Positions 6,749 to 14,018 are shown, numbered from the stretch's first letter. The stretch is DNA of 14,941 bases from Chloroflexota bacterium (GCA_017860675.1 JAGDMV010000017.1:1-14941), one strand, 5' to 3'. Made by a program: numbers and translations. Notes: generated by a model from the sequence alone, not told the origin.

Positions 6749-7339
6749 TCAACCTGCGGTCGTGCTCGTTCGCCGCCTCCAGGTGATGACATAGCGGGCC
6801 AGGGTGACGCCGTACAGGACGAGGACGGCGGCAAGCCGCGCCGGATCCCGCTCGACCAGGAAGAAGAGCAGCGGGTACGCACCGACACCGACCGCGATCG
6901 CAGCGACGCGCCCGGCCAGCACGAGCGCCACCAGGCAGAGGGCGACGGCGATCGCCCCGGCCGGCGGTGAGAGCGCGATCGCAGCCCCGCCGAACGTCGC
7001 CACGGCACGACCGCCCGGCAGCCGCCCGAGGGCCGGCCAGGCATGCCCGACGACTGCGCCGAGGCCCGCCAGCCAGCCTGCCCACCAGCCGGCGAGGGCG
7101 CCGGCCAGGGCGACCGGCACCGCGCCCTTGGCCAGGTCGCCCGCCAGTGCCAGCATGCCGGCCCGGGGTCCGGCCAGCGCCCAGACGTTGGCTGAGCCGG
7201 GGTTGCGTTCGCCTCCTGCCGCCACGTCAACGCCGAACGCCCGTCCGACGGCCGCGGAGAGCGGCAACGAGCCGATGACGTAGCCCAGGGCGAGCGCGAG
7301 GCCGGCGATCGCCACCGGCAGGCCGCCCACGTCGAGCAT
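6749..7339 (-). CDS. plsY: PlsY-like glycerol-3-phosphate (acyl-phosphate) acyltransferase
   Basis: This is a 196-residue polytopic inner-membrane protein of the PlsY family, which transfers an acyl group from acyl-phosphate to glycerol-3-phosphate in phospholipid synthesis. The conserved loops are present: GSLPLS (23-28); NPGSANVWALAG with downstream Asp68-x2-Lys71-Gly72 (the phosphate-binding loop and D..KG motif); and GHAWPALGRLPGGRAVAT (98-115), where the usual GGKG appears as GGRA. Length is normal for the family. The gene starts 9 bases after the phytoene synthase stop, with no clear ribosome site, so it is the last gene of the carotenoid operon. It may simply be the housekeeping PlsY. 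An alternative, inferred only from position, is acylation of the carotenoid glycoside made by the upstream glycosyltransferase. Confidence 0.88.
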   Translation of the reverse strand: MLDVGGLPVAIAGLALALGYVIGSLPLSAAVGRAFGVDVAAGGERNPGSANVWALAGPRAGMLALAGDLAKGAVPVALAGALAGWWAGWLAGLGAVVGHAWPALGRLPGGRAVATFGGAAIALSPPAGAIAVALCLVALVLAGRVAAIAVGVGAYPLLFFLVERDPARLAAVLVLYGVTLARYVITWRRRTSTTAG

Positions 7340-7348
7340 GGCCCGGTC

Positions 7349-8260
7349 TCAGCGTGCCAGGGGCGGGCGGGGGCGGGCGACCAGCGAGCCGAGCAGGATC
7401 CAGGCCTTCCGTGTCCGCCCGACCACGACGCGCCGGCCGCTCGCGCCGTACCTGTCGCGCTCGACCTCGCGCAGGATCTCGCGGTACAGGCGGCTTGCCG
7501 CCAGGACCGCCCGCCGTCCGTGGCGGAGCAGGCCGATCCCGGCGATCCCGACCCGGTAGTCGGCCTCCGCCCGGGTGACCTGGGGGGCCAGCAGTCGTCG
7601 ACGGGTGGCCGCCTCGAGCCGGGGCAGGTCGGCCAGTCGCGCCGCGGCGCCGGCCGGGTCGACCCCTGCGGCCACCAGCGCGTCCTCGGGCAGGTAGACG
7701 CGGCCGGCCCGCGCATCCTCGATGACGTCGCGGAGGACGTTCGTCCGCTGCATCGCCCGGCCGAGGGCCCGGGCGGCCAGGTCGGCCTCGGCGGCCCGGC
7801 CCTGCTCCGAGCCCAGGATGGCCGTCATCAGCCGGCCGACGGTCCCGGCCACCTGGTAGCAGTAGCGATCGAGATCCGCGTCGTCGAGGGGGCGCATCCC
7901 GGCGAGGTCGGCGCGCATCCCGGCGCAGAAGTCGAGGACGGCGTCGCGGGGCAGGCCAGGGTAGCGGGCGGCCAAGTCGGCCAGCAGGGTTGCCTCGCGG
8001 CCCGCCGCGACTTCGCCCGAGGCCCATGCCTCCACGGCCGCGATCCGGTCGGTCGCGTCGGGAGACCTCCGGTCGACGGCGTCGTCCAGGGTGCGCATGA
8101 CAAGGTAGAGACGGCGGACGTCGCGGCGGATGTCGGGGGGCAGAAGCCGGGCCGCGAGGTCGAACGTCCGGGCGACCCGGGCCATCACCGCCGCGGCCTC
8201 GGGATCGAGCGGATCGGCAACCACGCGCAGGTCGGCCTCCACCGCCCGGGTCGGGTCCAT
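7349..8260 (-). CDS. crtB: Phytoene synthase (squalene/phytoene synthase family)
   Basis: This 303-residue trans-prenyltransferase is predicted to condense two geranylgeranyl diphosphates into 15-cis-phytoene, the first committed step of C40 carotenoid synthesis. Both aspartate-rich Mg-diphosphate motifs are visible: DDAVD at 59-63 (LVMRTLDDAVD) and N174-x3-D178-x2-E181-D182 in RTNVLRDVIEDARAGRVYLP, which is a near-exact phytoene/squalene synthase signature. Length matches the family. The ATG at 8260 shares its A with the crtI stop (TGATG), and GGAGG at 8266-8270 gives a 5-base spacer. A longer in-frame reading up to 8449 lies inside crtI and is rejected. A hopanoid HpnC/D role is less likely because the partner genes are a CrtI-type desaturase and lycopene-cyclase subunits. 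Confidence 0.93.
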   Translation of the reverse strand: MDPTRAVEADLRVVADPLDPEAAAVMARVARTFDLAARLLPPDIRRDVRRLYLVMRTLDDAVDRRSPDATDRIAAVEAWASGEVAAGREATLLADLAARYPGLPRDAVLDFCAGMRADLAGMRPLDDADLDRYCYQVAGTVGRLMTAILGSEQGRAAEADLAARALGRAMQRTNVLRDVIEDARAGRVYLPEDALVAAGVDPAGAAARLADLPRLEAATRRRLLAPQVTRAEADYRVGIAGIGLLRHGRRAVLAASRLYREILREVERDRYGASGRRVVVGRTRKAWILLGSLVARPRPPLAR

Positions 8261-9783
8261 CAGCGCCTCCGGTTCAGTGCGCCGCCGACTCGCCCCTCGC
8301 GGCGGTCCGCCTCGATCACCTCGGCCGTCACGCCGGCTCCGAGGAGCACGCCCGGGATGCCGCCCCCGGGGTGCGTCCCTGCGCCGACGTAGTAGAGGCC
8401 GGCGACGACTCGGTCGCGATTCGGCTGCCGGAAGTAGGCCGACTGCCACAGGACCGGCTCGGTCGCAAAGGCGTTGCCGAGCGGGGCCTCCAGCTCGCGG
8501 CGGAAGTCAGCCGGGGTCCAGCAGTGCTCGATGGCGATGGAGCCGGACAGGCCGTCCAGCCCGCCTGGTCCCTCGAGGAAGGCGACGACGCGATCACGCA
8601 GCTCCGGCCCGCGGACCGACCAGTCGTCGCCCGAGGCCAGGTTCGGCACCGGCAACAGGATCGTCAGCGCGTCGCCGCCGGGCACGGCCATCGCCGGCTC
8701 CGTCCGGGCCGGCGCGTGGACGTACAGCGAGAGCGAATCCGACACCCGCCGCGTAGCCGTGACGTCGCGGATGAAGGCCCGGTAATCGCTCCCCACGAAG
8801 AGGGTGTGGTGCAGCAGGCGGGGGAAGGAGCGGGTGGTCCCGAGGTAGAGCAGGTAGCAGCTCATCGTCTGCCGCGGTCGTCGCCAGCGCCACGGCACCG
8901 CGTCCGGCACCGCCGGCTCAAGCAGCCGGCGCCGGGTGGAGGTGGCGTCCGCGTTGGAGACGATCAGGTCGGCCTCGATACGCTCGCCCCCGGCCAGTCG
9001 CACGCCGCGCACCCGCCGGTCGACCGTCTCGATTGCCTCGACTCGCCGGCCGGTGACGATGGTCCCGCCGCCGCGCTCCACAAGGCGGCCGAGCGCCTCG
9101 ACCAGCGCGTACACCCCGCCGTCGGCGTACCAGACTCCGTCGGCGACCTGCAGGTAGCCCAGGGCGGCATAGATCGCCGGGACCCGGAACGGGTCGCCGC
9201 CGATGAACAGCGAGTGGAAGTCGAACGCCTGGCGGACGTGGGGCTCGTCGAAGTAGCGGGCGACGAACCCTCCCAGGGTGCGAAGGGCACCGAGGCGGAC
9301 CATGGTCGGGACGAGCGGGGCGAAGTCGGCCGCGCGGAGGAACGGCCGGCGGCCGGCCACCAGGATCCCCTCCTCGTGGATGCGCCGGCTGGCCTCCATG
9401 AAGGCGTCGTAGCGCCCGGCGTCGGTCGTCGAGAACCGCCCGACCTCGGCCAGCATCCGGTCGCGGTCACCGGCGAAGTCGAACCAGCGGGGATCGTCCT
9501 CCCAGTAGATCCGGTAGAAGGGGTCGAGCGCGCGGAGTGTCAGCTCGTCTGCCAGCCGCGTGCCGGCGACGGCGAACAGCTCGTCGAGCAGCCAGGGCAG
9601 GGTGATCAACGATGGGCCCATGTCCCAGGTGTAGCCGGCGTCGCGAAGCCGCGAGGCGCGGCCGCCGATCTGCCCGCGTCGCTCGACGACGGTGACCTCG
9701 TGCCCGGCCGCCAGCAGCCGGATCGCAGTCGCGAGGCCGCCGAGGCCGGCGCCGACAACAACCGCCTTCGTCTTCGCCTTCAC
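8260..9783 (-). CDS. crtI: Phytoene desaturase (CrtI-type FAD enzyme)
   Basis: This 507-residue FAD-dependent carotenoid desaturase is predicted to convert phytoene to lycopene or a related polyene at the membrane. The N-terminal Rossmann motif GAGLGG (11-16) is followed by Glu34 in VTVVERRGQIGG, which binds the FAD ribose. The middle shows the family sequence YTWDMGPSLITLPWLLDELF. The C terminus carries the bacterial phytoene dehydrogenase signature YVGAGTHPGGGIPGVLLGAG (Thr470-His471-Pro472). Length is usual for CrtI. The GTG at 9783 is well supported by AAGGAGG at 9791-9797 with a 7-base spacer. It overlaps the upstream gene's stop (GTGA), and its own stop overlaps crtB. The number of desaturation steps cannot be read from sequence; lycopene fits the neighbouring cyclase and elongase genes. 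Confidence 0.93.
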   Translation of the reverse strand: MKAKTKAVVVGAGLGGLATAIRLLAAGHEVTVVERRGQIGGRASRLRDAGYTWDMGPSLITLPWLLDELFAVAGTRLADELTLRALDPFYRIYWEDDPRWFDFAGDRDRMLAEVGRFSTTDAGRYDAFMEASRRIHEEGILVAGRRPFLRAADFAPLVPTMVRLGALRTLGGFVARYFDEPHVRQAFDFHSLFIGGDPFRVPAIYAALGYLQVADGVWYADGGVYALVEALGRLVERGGGTIVTGRRVEAIETVDRRVRGVRLAGGERIEADLIVSNADATSTRRRLLEPAVPDAVPWRWRRPRQTMSCYLLYLGTTRSFPRLLHHTLFVGSDYRAFIRDVTATRRVSDSLSLYVHAPARTEPAMAVPGGDALTILLPVPNLASGDDWSVRGPELRDRVVAFLEGPGGLDGLSGSIAIEHCWTPADFRRELEAPLGNAFATEPVLWQSAYFRQPNRDRVVAGLYYVGAGTHPGGGIPGVLLGAGVTAEVIEADRREGRVGGALNRRR

Positions 9784-11888
9784 GGAACAACCTCCTTGGC
9801 ACCGGGCTGCGGGTCGTGCGGCGGTGGGCCATCCACGGTCCGGCCGTGCCAGCTCGGCGGCCGGCCAAGCAGCCACGCGCCGATCGCCCATCCCTGGTAC
9901 AAGATCGTTGCAGCCACGGTCAGCGGATGCCAGGCGATCGTGGCCAACGGCTGCTCCTGGGTGATCGCCAGGGCAAGGCGAGCCAGGGCGAGGATCGCGA
10001 GCGGGACCAGCGAGGCGGCCAGCACCGTCGTCTCCGCCGCGCCTGCCAGCGCGGCAACGGGCAGGACGAGCGGAAGAAGGAAGGCGAGCGCCTCCCCGGC
10101 CAACGCGCCGAGGGCCACCGCCAGCGAGTCGCCGGCGTAGGGCATCAGGACGCGTCGCCAGGCGGCGGCCACCTCACCGGCCGAGCGGTAGTGCCGGGTC
10201 GCGCCCAGGTCCGCCGCGTGGACCGTGACCACCCGGCCGCCGCGGGCGATCGTCCGTGCCAGGGCGATGTCTTCGCACGCGCTCGCGGGGGCCGCGGCGT
10301 GGCCGCCGGTCGCCAGGTATGTTTCGCGGCGCACAAGCTCGAGCGGCCCGTAGGCGAAGGCCAGTGCCGCCGGTCGTCCCCGGGTGGCGGCGGGCAGCCA
10401 GACCGGGACGAAGCCGAACATGAGGAGCGGGAAGCCGGCGACCGTGGATTGCTCGACCGGTCCGTGCATGTCGTAGCGGGTTACGCCCGATACGAGATCA
10501 GCCCGCTCCCGCACGGCAGCGGCCACGAGGACGCGGCAGGCCCGCGGCACGAGGACCGTGTCGGCGTCCAGGATGAGGGCCAGCGGCGTGTCGGCCACCT
10601 CCAGCCCGGCTCGGGCGGCCCAGCTCTTGCCGTCCCAGCCGGTCGGTGGCGGGGGCGCGGCAATGACGCGGGCGCGCCCGCCGAGTGGCGCCAGGTGGTC
10701 CGCCGCCACGCCCGCCGTCCCATCGGTCGAGGCGTCATCCACCACGATCACGCGCAGCCCGGGGAGGTCCTGGGCCACCAGCGCGTCGAGCGTCGCCCCG
10801 AGCCGGGCCGCCTCGTCGCGGCACGGGATCACCACGGTCAGGCCGGGGAGCGCCGCAGCATCGGTGTCGCCGTCGGTCGCGCGCCGGCGCCGCGTGGTCA
10901 GCCACGTCGCCAGGACGGACACGAGGACGAAGCCGGCGACGGCCGCGGAGGAGATGACGAGCAGCTCCCAGGCGTCGAACGTGGTGATCCCCCAGTAGCG
11001 CAGCAGCCCCTGCGTGAGGACAAAGCCGGCGATGAAGTTGAGACCCATGAAGCTCCGCCAGGCCCGCCGCGACCGGACTTCGCTGGGTCGGACCAGCAGC
11101 AGGACCGGGAGCAGGAGGTACGGCGCGAGCGCGGCGGCGGCGACCGCGCCCCACGGCCAGCCCAGGGTCATGGTCACCCCGACCGCCAGCGTGTAGCCGG
11201 CCAGCGCCACCAGGCCGGTCGCGCGGACGCCCAGCACGGTGGCGATCGACCCGATCCCGGCCGCCCGGTCGTAGGCCACGTCCTGGGCCGCACCGATAGC
11301 GTGCGATGCCATCCCCCAGGCCAGGAACCCGCCCAGCAGGAGCCAGGGCAGATCGGCGGGGGCGGCCCCGGCGACGAGGAAGCCGCAGGCGGCCGGGAGG
11401 ACGAAGTGGAGCGCGCTCGTCAGCGAGTCGAGCAGGGGCCGCTCCTTGGTCCGCAGCGGCGGGGCCGAGTAGACGAGCGCGGCGACGGCCGCCAGCGCGA
11501 GCGCGACCGAGGCCGCTGCCCCGCCCAGCAGCCCGAGCACGACCAGGAAGGGGATGTTCGTCAGCAGGATCGCTGCCCAGAGGCGACCAGCCTGGGTGGG
11601 GGCGACGAGGCCGCCCTCGACCGAGCCCTTGCGCGGGTTGTTCACGTCGGAGGCGTAGTCGAAGAGATCGTTGACTCCGTACAGCAGGAGGTTGTACGGC
11701 CCCAGGAAGTAGATCGTCCCCAGGACGAGGGCCGGGGTGAAGCCACGTTCCACCTCCCAGGCAGCGGCCAGGAAGGGCAGGCCGGTGTTGATCCAGCTCA
11801 CCGGCCGCGACGCCAGCAACAGGCCGCGGAACCCGAGCCGGGTCCCGCTGCGGGCCGCCGTCTCCGCGCCCGCCGGCGGCGCGCTCAT
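9780..11888 (-). CDS. Fusion of UbiA-family prenyltransferase (lycopene elongase-like) and family-2 glycosyltransferase
   Basis: This is a 702-residue two-enzyme membrane protein. Residues about 20-320 are a UbiA prenyltransferase with many membrane spans and the two Asp-rich motifs: N73-D74-x2-D77-x3-D81 (NDLFDYASDVNNPRKG) and D203-x3-D207 (DVAYDRAAGIGS). In C50 carotenoid clusters this family (CrtEb, LbtBC) adds prenyl units to lycopene. A membrane span near 320-345 leads into a GT-A glycosyltransferase: LTVVIPCRDEAARL from 350, Asp384-Asp385 in VVDDAST, GWDGKSWA (417-424), the DxD motif Asp441-Ala-Asp443 in ILDADT, and Cys538-Glu-Asp in CEDIALAR. C-terminal spans follow (about 590-690). 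GWxGKxWA is typical of CrtQ and HpnB relatives, which glycosylate carotenoid or hopanoid lipids. The frame is continuous with no frameshift. AGGAGG lies upstream of the ATG, which overlaps the crtYf stop (ATGA). Confidence 0.9.
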   Translation of the reverse strand: MSAPPAGAETAARSGTRLGFRGLLLASRPVSWINTGLPFLAAAWEVERGFTPALVLGTIYFLGPYNLLLYGVNDLFDYASDVNNPRKGSVEGGLVAPTQAGRLWAAILLTNIPFLVVLGLLGGAAASVALALAAVAALVYSAPPLRTKERPLLDSLTSALHFVLPAACGFLVAGAAPADLPWLLLGGFLAWGMASHAIGAAQDVAYDRAAGIGSIATVLGVRATGLVALAGYTLAVGVTMTLGWPWGAVAAAALAPYLLLPVLLLVRPSEVRSRRAWRSFMGLNFIAGFVLTQGLLRYWGITTFDAWELLVISSAAVAGFVLVSVLATWLTTRRRRATDGDTDAAALPGLTVVIPCRDEAARLGATLDALVAQDLPGLRVIVVDDASTDGTAGVAADHLAPLGGRARVIAAPPPPTGWDGKSWAARAGLEVADTPLALILDADTVLVPRACRVLVAAAVRERADLVSGVTRYDMHGPVEQSTVAGFPLLMFGFVPVWLPAATRGRPAALAFAYGPLELVRRETYLATGGHAAAPASACEDIALARTIARGGRVVTVHAADLGATRHYRSAGEVAAAWRRVLMPYAGDSLAVALGALAGEALAFLLPLVLPVAALAGAAETTVLAASLVPLAILALARLALAITQEQPLATIAWHPLTVAATILYQGWAIGAWLLGRPPSWHGRTVDGPPPHDPQPGAKEVVP

Positions 11889-12217
11889 GCCGCCCCCTCC
11901 TGGCCGGGTCGGTGCGCCCGGTGATCAGATGCCGGCACCTTGCGTCCCGGCGACCAGGCCGCGATCGCCACCAGGTAGAGGGCCAGCCCGTAGAGCAGGT
12001 CCTCGATCGGCATCGGCCCGATGGCGATGCCGCAGGTCGTGCCCGGGCCGTAGGTAACGATCGGCAGCCCGGTCAGGACGACGTCGAAGACGACGGTCGC
12101 CGCCCCGAAGACGAGGAGGCCCAGCCAGCCCGCGCGGCCGTCCAGCGCCCCCCGCCACCAGGCGGCGAGGGCCGCCCCGGCGAACACGGCGACGGCCGCT
12201 GCCGTGTACTCAGGCAT
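11885..12217 (-). CDS. crtYf: Lycopene cyclase subunit, CrtYf/CrtYd type
   Basis: This 110-residue protein has three predicted membrane spans and is one half of a heterodimeric carotenoid cyclase. Family residues include VFDVVLTGLPIVTYGP (43-58) and the PIEDLLYGLALYL segment (70-82); the P(I/L)E(D/E) acidic motif is the mark of lycopene-cyclase domains. In Corynebacterium and Micrococcus the CrtYe/CrtYf or CrtYg/CrtYh pair cyclises C50 precursors made by the UbiA elongase; CrtYc/CrtYd cyclises lycopene to beta-carotene. The neighbouring UbiA domain favours the C50 case but does not prove it, and ring type (epsilon, beta, gamma) cannot be assigned. It overlaps crtYe by 8 bases and the fusion gene by 4, so translation is coupled. 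Confidence 0.82.
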   Translation of the reverse strand: MPEYTAAAVAVFAGAALAAWWRGALDGRAGWLGLLVFGAATVVFDVVLTGLPIVTYGPGTTCGIAIGPMPIEDLLYGLALYLVAIAAWSPGRKVPASDHRAHRPGQEGAA

Positions 12218-12545
12218 CGGCGTCGGGTACGGCGCGCCCCGGCCTCGCCTCGTCCAGGAGGACTGCCGCAGCTTCGCGAACCACGACCGAGAAGAGGGCC
12301 AGGAAGGCGAGCAGCAGCGGCTCCTCGAGGGGGATGCCGGGCGGCGCCTGGGCGACCACCCAGTCGGGGCTGCTGGCGAACCAGCCGCGGGCCGCCCCGA
12401 CCGCGTCGAAGGCCAGGAAGACGACGAGGACGGCCACGACCGGCCGGACCAGCCGCGGGCCGATCACGCCCGGCAGGAAGCGGCGCGCGAGCAGGCTGAC
12501 CCCGGCGAGCGAGAACAGGATCGCGGCCAGGTACAGGCCGGGCAC
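12210..12545 (-). CDS. crtYe: Lycopene cyclase subunit, CrtYe/CrtYc type
   Basis: This 111-residue membrane protein with three hydrophobic spans is the partner of the next small gene in a heterodimeric carotenoid cyclase. It starts MPGLYLAAILFSLAGV, has the conserved FDAVGAARGWF (46-56), and carries the acidic motif IPLEE (71-75), all typical of the first lycopene-cyclase domain. Its stop lies inside the start of the next gene (8-base overlap). The GTG at 12545 is the only plausible start: the dihydropyrimidinase stop (TGA at 12554-12552) is in the same frame just 6 bases upstream, and there is no internal ATG. No good ribosome site is seen, so translation probably depends on the preceding gene. 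Subtype (Ye or Yc) is inferred from the UbiA neighbour. Confidence 0.8.
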   Translation of the reverse strand: MPGLYLAAILFSLAGVSLLARRFLPGVIGPRLVRPVVAVLVVFLAFDAVGAARGWFASSPDWVVAQAPPGIPLEEPLLLAFLALFSVVVREAAAVLLDEARPGRAVPDADA

Positions 12546-12551
12546 GGCTGG

Positions 12552-13952
12552 TCAGGCGCCCCGGGCGAAGGTCGCCGGCGCCCGCCGCAGGAACCGTCCG
12601 TGGCCGGCCGGCCCGACCCATGTCCCGTCGCGGACCAGGACAGCGCCTCGGCTCATCACCAGGTCGGCCGCGCCCTGGACCTCCAGGCCCTCGTAACAGG
12701 AGTAGTCGACGTTCATGTGGTGGGTCGCGGCGCTGATCGTGCGGCGACGCGCGTGGTCGTAGATGACGAGGTCGGCGTCGGACCCCGGTGCGATCGTGCC
12801 CTTGCGCGGGTACAGCCCGAAGAGCTTCGCCGGCGTGGTCGCCACGATGTCGACCCAGCGCTCCGGCCCGAAGCGTCCGGCCGCGACCCCGCCGTGGTGG
12901 ACGAGGTCGACCCGGTCCTCGATCCCCGGCAGGCCGTTGGGGATGCGCCGGAAGTCGCCCCGGCCCAGCTCCTTCTGGCCATGGAAGTCGAACGGGCAGT
13001 GGTCGGTGGCCACGGCCTGGAGATCGCCGGCCGCGAGCCCGTCCCAGAGATCCTCCTGGTGGTCGCGCGGTCGCAGGGGGGGCGAACAGACGAACTTGGC
13101 CCCCTCGAAGCCGGGCCGGTCAAGGTCGTCGAGCGAGAGGAACAGGTATTGCGGGCAGGTCTCGGCCCAGGCCGGCGTTCCCCGGCGGCGGGCGGTCCGC
13201 ACCTCCTCGAGGGCATCGCGCGAGGAGAGGTGGACGATGTAGACCGGGACCCCGGCGACCTCGGCCAGGCGGATCGCCCGGTTCGTCGCCTCGCCCTCCA
13301 AGACCGCCGGCCGGCTCCGGCCGTGCCACACCGGCTCGGTCCGCCCGAGGGCGATGTTCTCGGCCACGATGGCGTCGATGGCCAGGCCGTTCTCCGCGTG
13401 GATCATGACCAGGCCGCCGTTGACCGCCGCGCGGCGCATCGCCCGGTAGATCGCCCCATCGTCGCTCATCGTCGTCTCGGGGTAGGCGGTGAACAGCTTG
13501 AAGGTGGGCACACCATCGGCCACCAGGAGGTCCATCTCGGCCAGAGAGGCGTCGTTCACGTCGCTGACCATGATGTGCAGGCCGTAGTCGATGGCTGCCC
13601 GGCCCTCGGCCTGTGCCAGCGAGGCGTCCACCCCGGCCCGGAGGGATCCGCCCCGCTGCTGGGCGGCGAAGTCGATGACCGTCGTGGTCCCGCCGAAGGC
13701 CGCGGCCGTCGTTCCGGTCGCCCACGTGTCCTTGGCGGCGGTCCCGCCGAGCGGCAGCTCGAAGTGGGTGTGCACGTCGATGGCCCCCGGGACCACCCAT
13801 CGGCCGGCTGCGTCGACGGTGGCCTCGGCCGTGACGCCCCGCGCGGGCAGGTCGGGCTCCACCAGGGCGACCTGCTCGCCATCCACGAGCACGTCCGCCC
13901 GGACCGAGCCGTCGGCAGTCACGACGGTGCCGTTCACGATCAGCGTGCGCAT
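12552..13952 (-). CDS. hydA: Dihydropyrimidinase / D-hydantoinase
   Basis: This 466-residue cyclic amidohydrolase opens dihydrouracil, dihydrothymine or 5-substituted hydantoins to N-carbamoyl amino acids. The binuclear metal ligands are visible: His61 and His63 in DVHTHFELP, the carbamylated Lys152 in FKLFTAYP, His185 in MIHAEN, His241 in VHLSS and Asp317 in ATDHCPF. HMNVDYSCYEG near the C terminus is the substrate-loop signature of dihydropyrimidinases. Length is normal. The ATG at 13952 has GGAGGG (13959-13964) at 7-8 bases and a putative promoter box at 13971-13983. The divergent class III aminotransferase suggests a route through beta-alanine or another omega-amino acid. Oddly, the carotenoid genes follow after only 6 bases, making it the first gene of that operon. 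Hydantoinase versus pyrimidine specificity is not decided by sequence. Confidence 0.92.
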   Translation of the reverse strand: MRTLIVNGTVVTADGSVRADVLVDGEQVALVEPDLPARGVTAEATVDAAGRWVVPGAIDVHTHFELPLGGTAAKDTWATGTTAAAFGGTTTVIDFAAQQRGGSLRAGVDASLAQAEGRAAIDYGLHIMVSDVNDASLAEMDLLVADGVPTFKLFTAYPETTMSDDGAIYRAMRRAAVNGGLVMIHAENGLAIDAIVAENIALGRTEPVWHGRSRPAVLEGEATNRAIRLAEVAGVPVYIVHLSSRDALEEVRTARRRGTPAWAETCPQYLFLSLDDLDRPGFEGAKFVCSPPLRPRDHQEDLWDGLAAGDLQAVATDHCPFDFHGQKELGRGDFRRIPNGLPGIEDRVDLVHHGGVAAGRFGPERWVDIVATTPAKLFGLYPRKGTIAPGSDADLVIYDHARRRTISAATHHMNVDYSCYEGLEVQGAADLVMSRGAVLVRDGTWVGPAGHGRFLRRAPATFARGA

Positions 13953-13970
13953 CTCTCGCCCTCCGCCCGG

Positions 13971-13983
13971 AAGGTACACCACC
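13971..13983 (-). promoter_or_regulatory. Putative promoter box of the dihydropyrimidinase-carotenoid operon
   Basis: On the minus strand the site reads GGTGGTGTACCTT, with a -10-like TACCTT (13976-13971) ending 18 bases before the ATG at 13952. Its first 11 bases are identical to the box upstream of the sigma gene (6577-6567), in the same orientation relative to the gene. No clear -35 was found. A transcript starting near 13964 would have a leader of about a dozen bases that includes most of the GGAGGG ribosome site. Confidence 0.4.
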
Positions 13984-14018
13984 GGCGCGCTCGGCCGGCG
14001 TCGCAGCTGGCGCAGGCA

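Noticed and set aside
6492..7085. Extending the sigma factor upstream to 6614 or 7085
   Set aside because: The added part is low-complexity, overlaps plsY in its longest form, and lies upstream of the putative promoter. GTG 6491 gives a normal ECF length.
8261..8449. Extending phytoene synthase upstream to 8449
   Set aside because: The added residues are an Arg-rich shadow of the crtI C terminus. ATG 8260 has a ribosome site and a TGATG overlap.
7349..9783. Reading crtB and crtI as hopanoid/squalene genes (HpnC/D/E)
   Set aside because: The desaturase has the long CrtI form with the full C-terminal bacterial signature, and two lycopene-cyclase subunits lie in the same operon. No squalene-hopene cyclase is present.
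9784..9891. Extending phytoene desaturase upstream to 9891
   Set aside because: The added residues precede the GxGxxG motif without family resemblance. GTG 9783 has a strong AAGGAGG site at correct spacing.
8371..10140. Plus-strand open frame opposite crtI
   Set aside because: The translation is compositionally biased with no motif; crtI on the minus strand is certain.
9816..11924. Plus-strand open frame of 702 codons opposite the UbiA-glycosyltransferase gene
   Set aside because: The translation is a low-complexity Arg/Gly/Gln/Asp mixture with no family resemblance. The sense frame carries two full enzyme domains. The equal length is coincidence.
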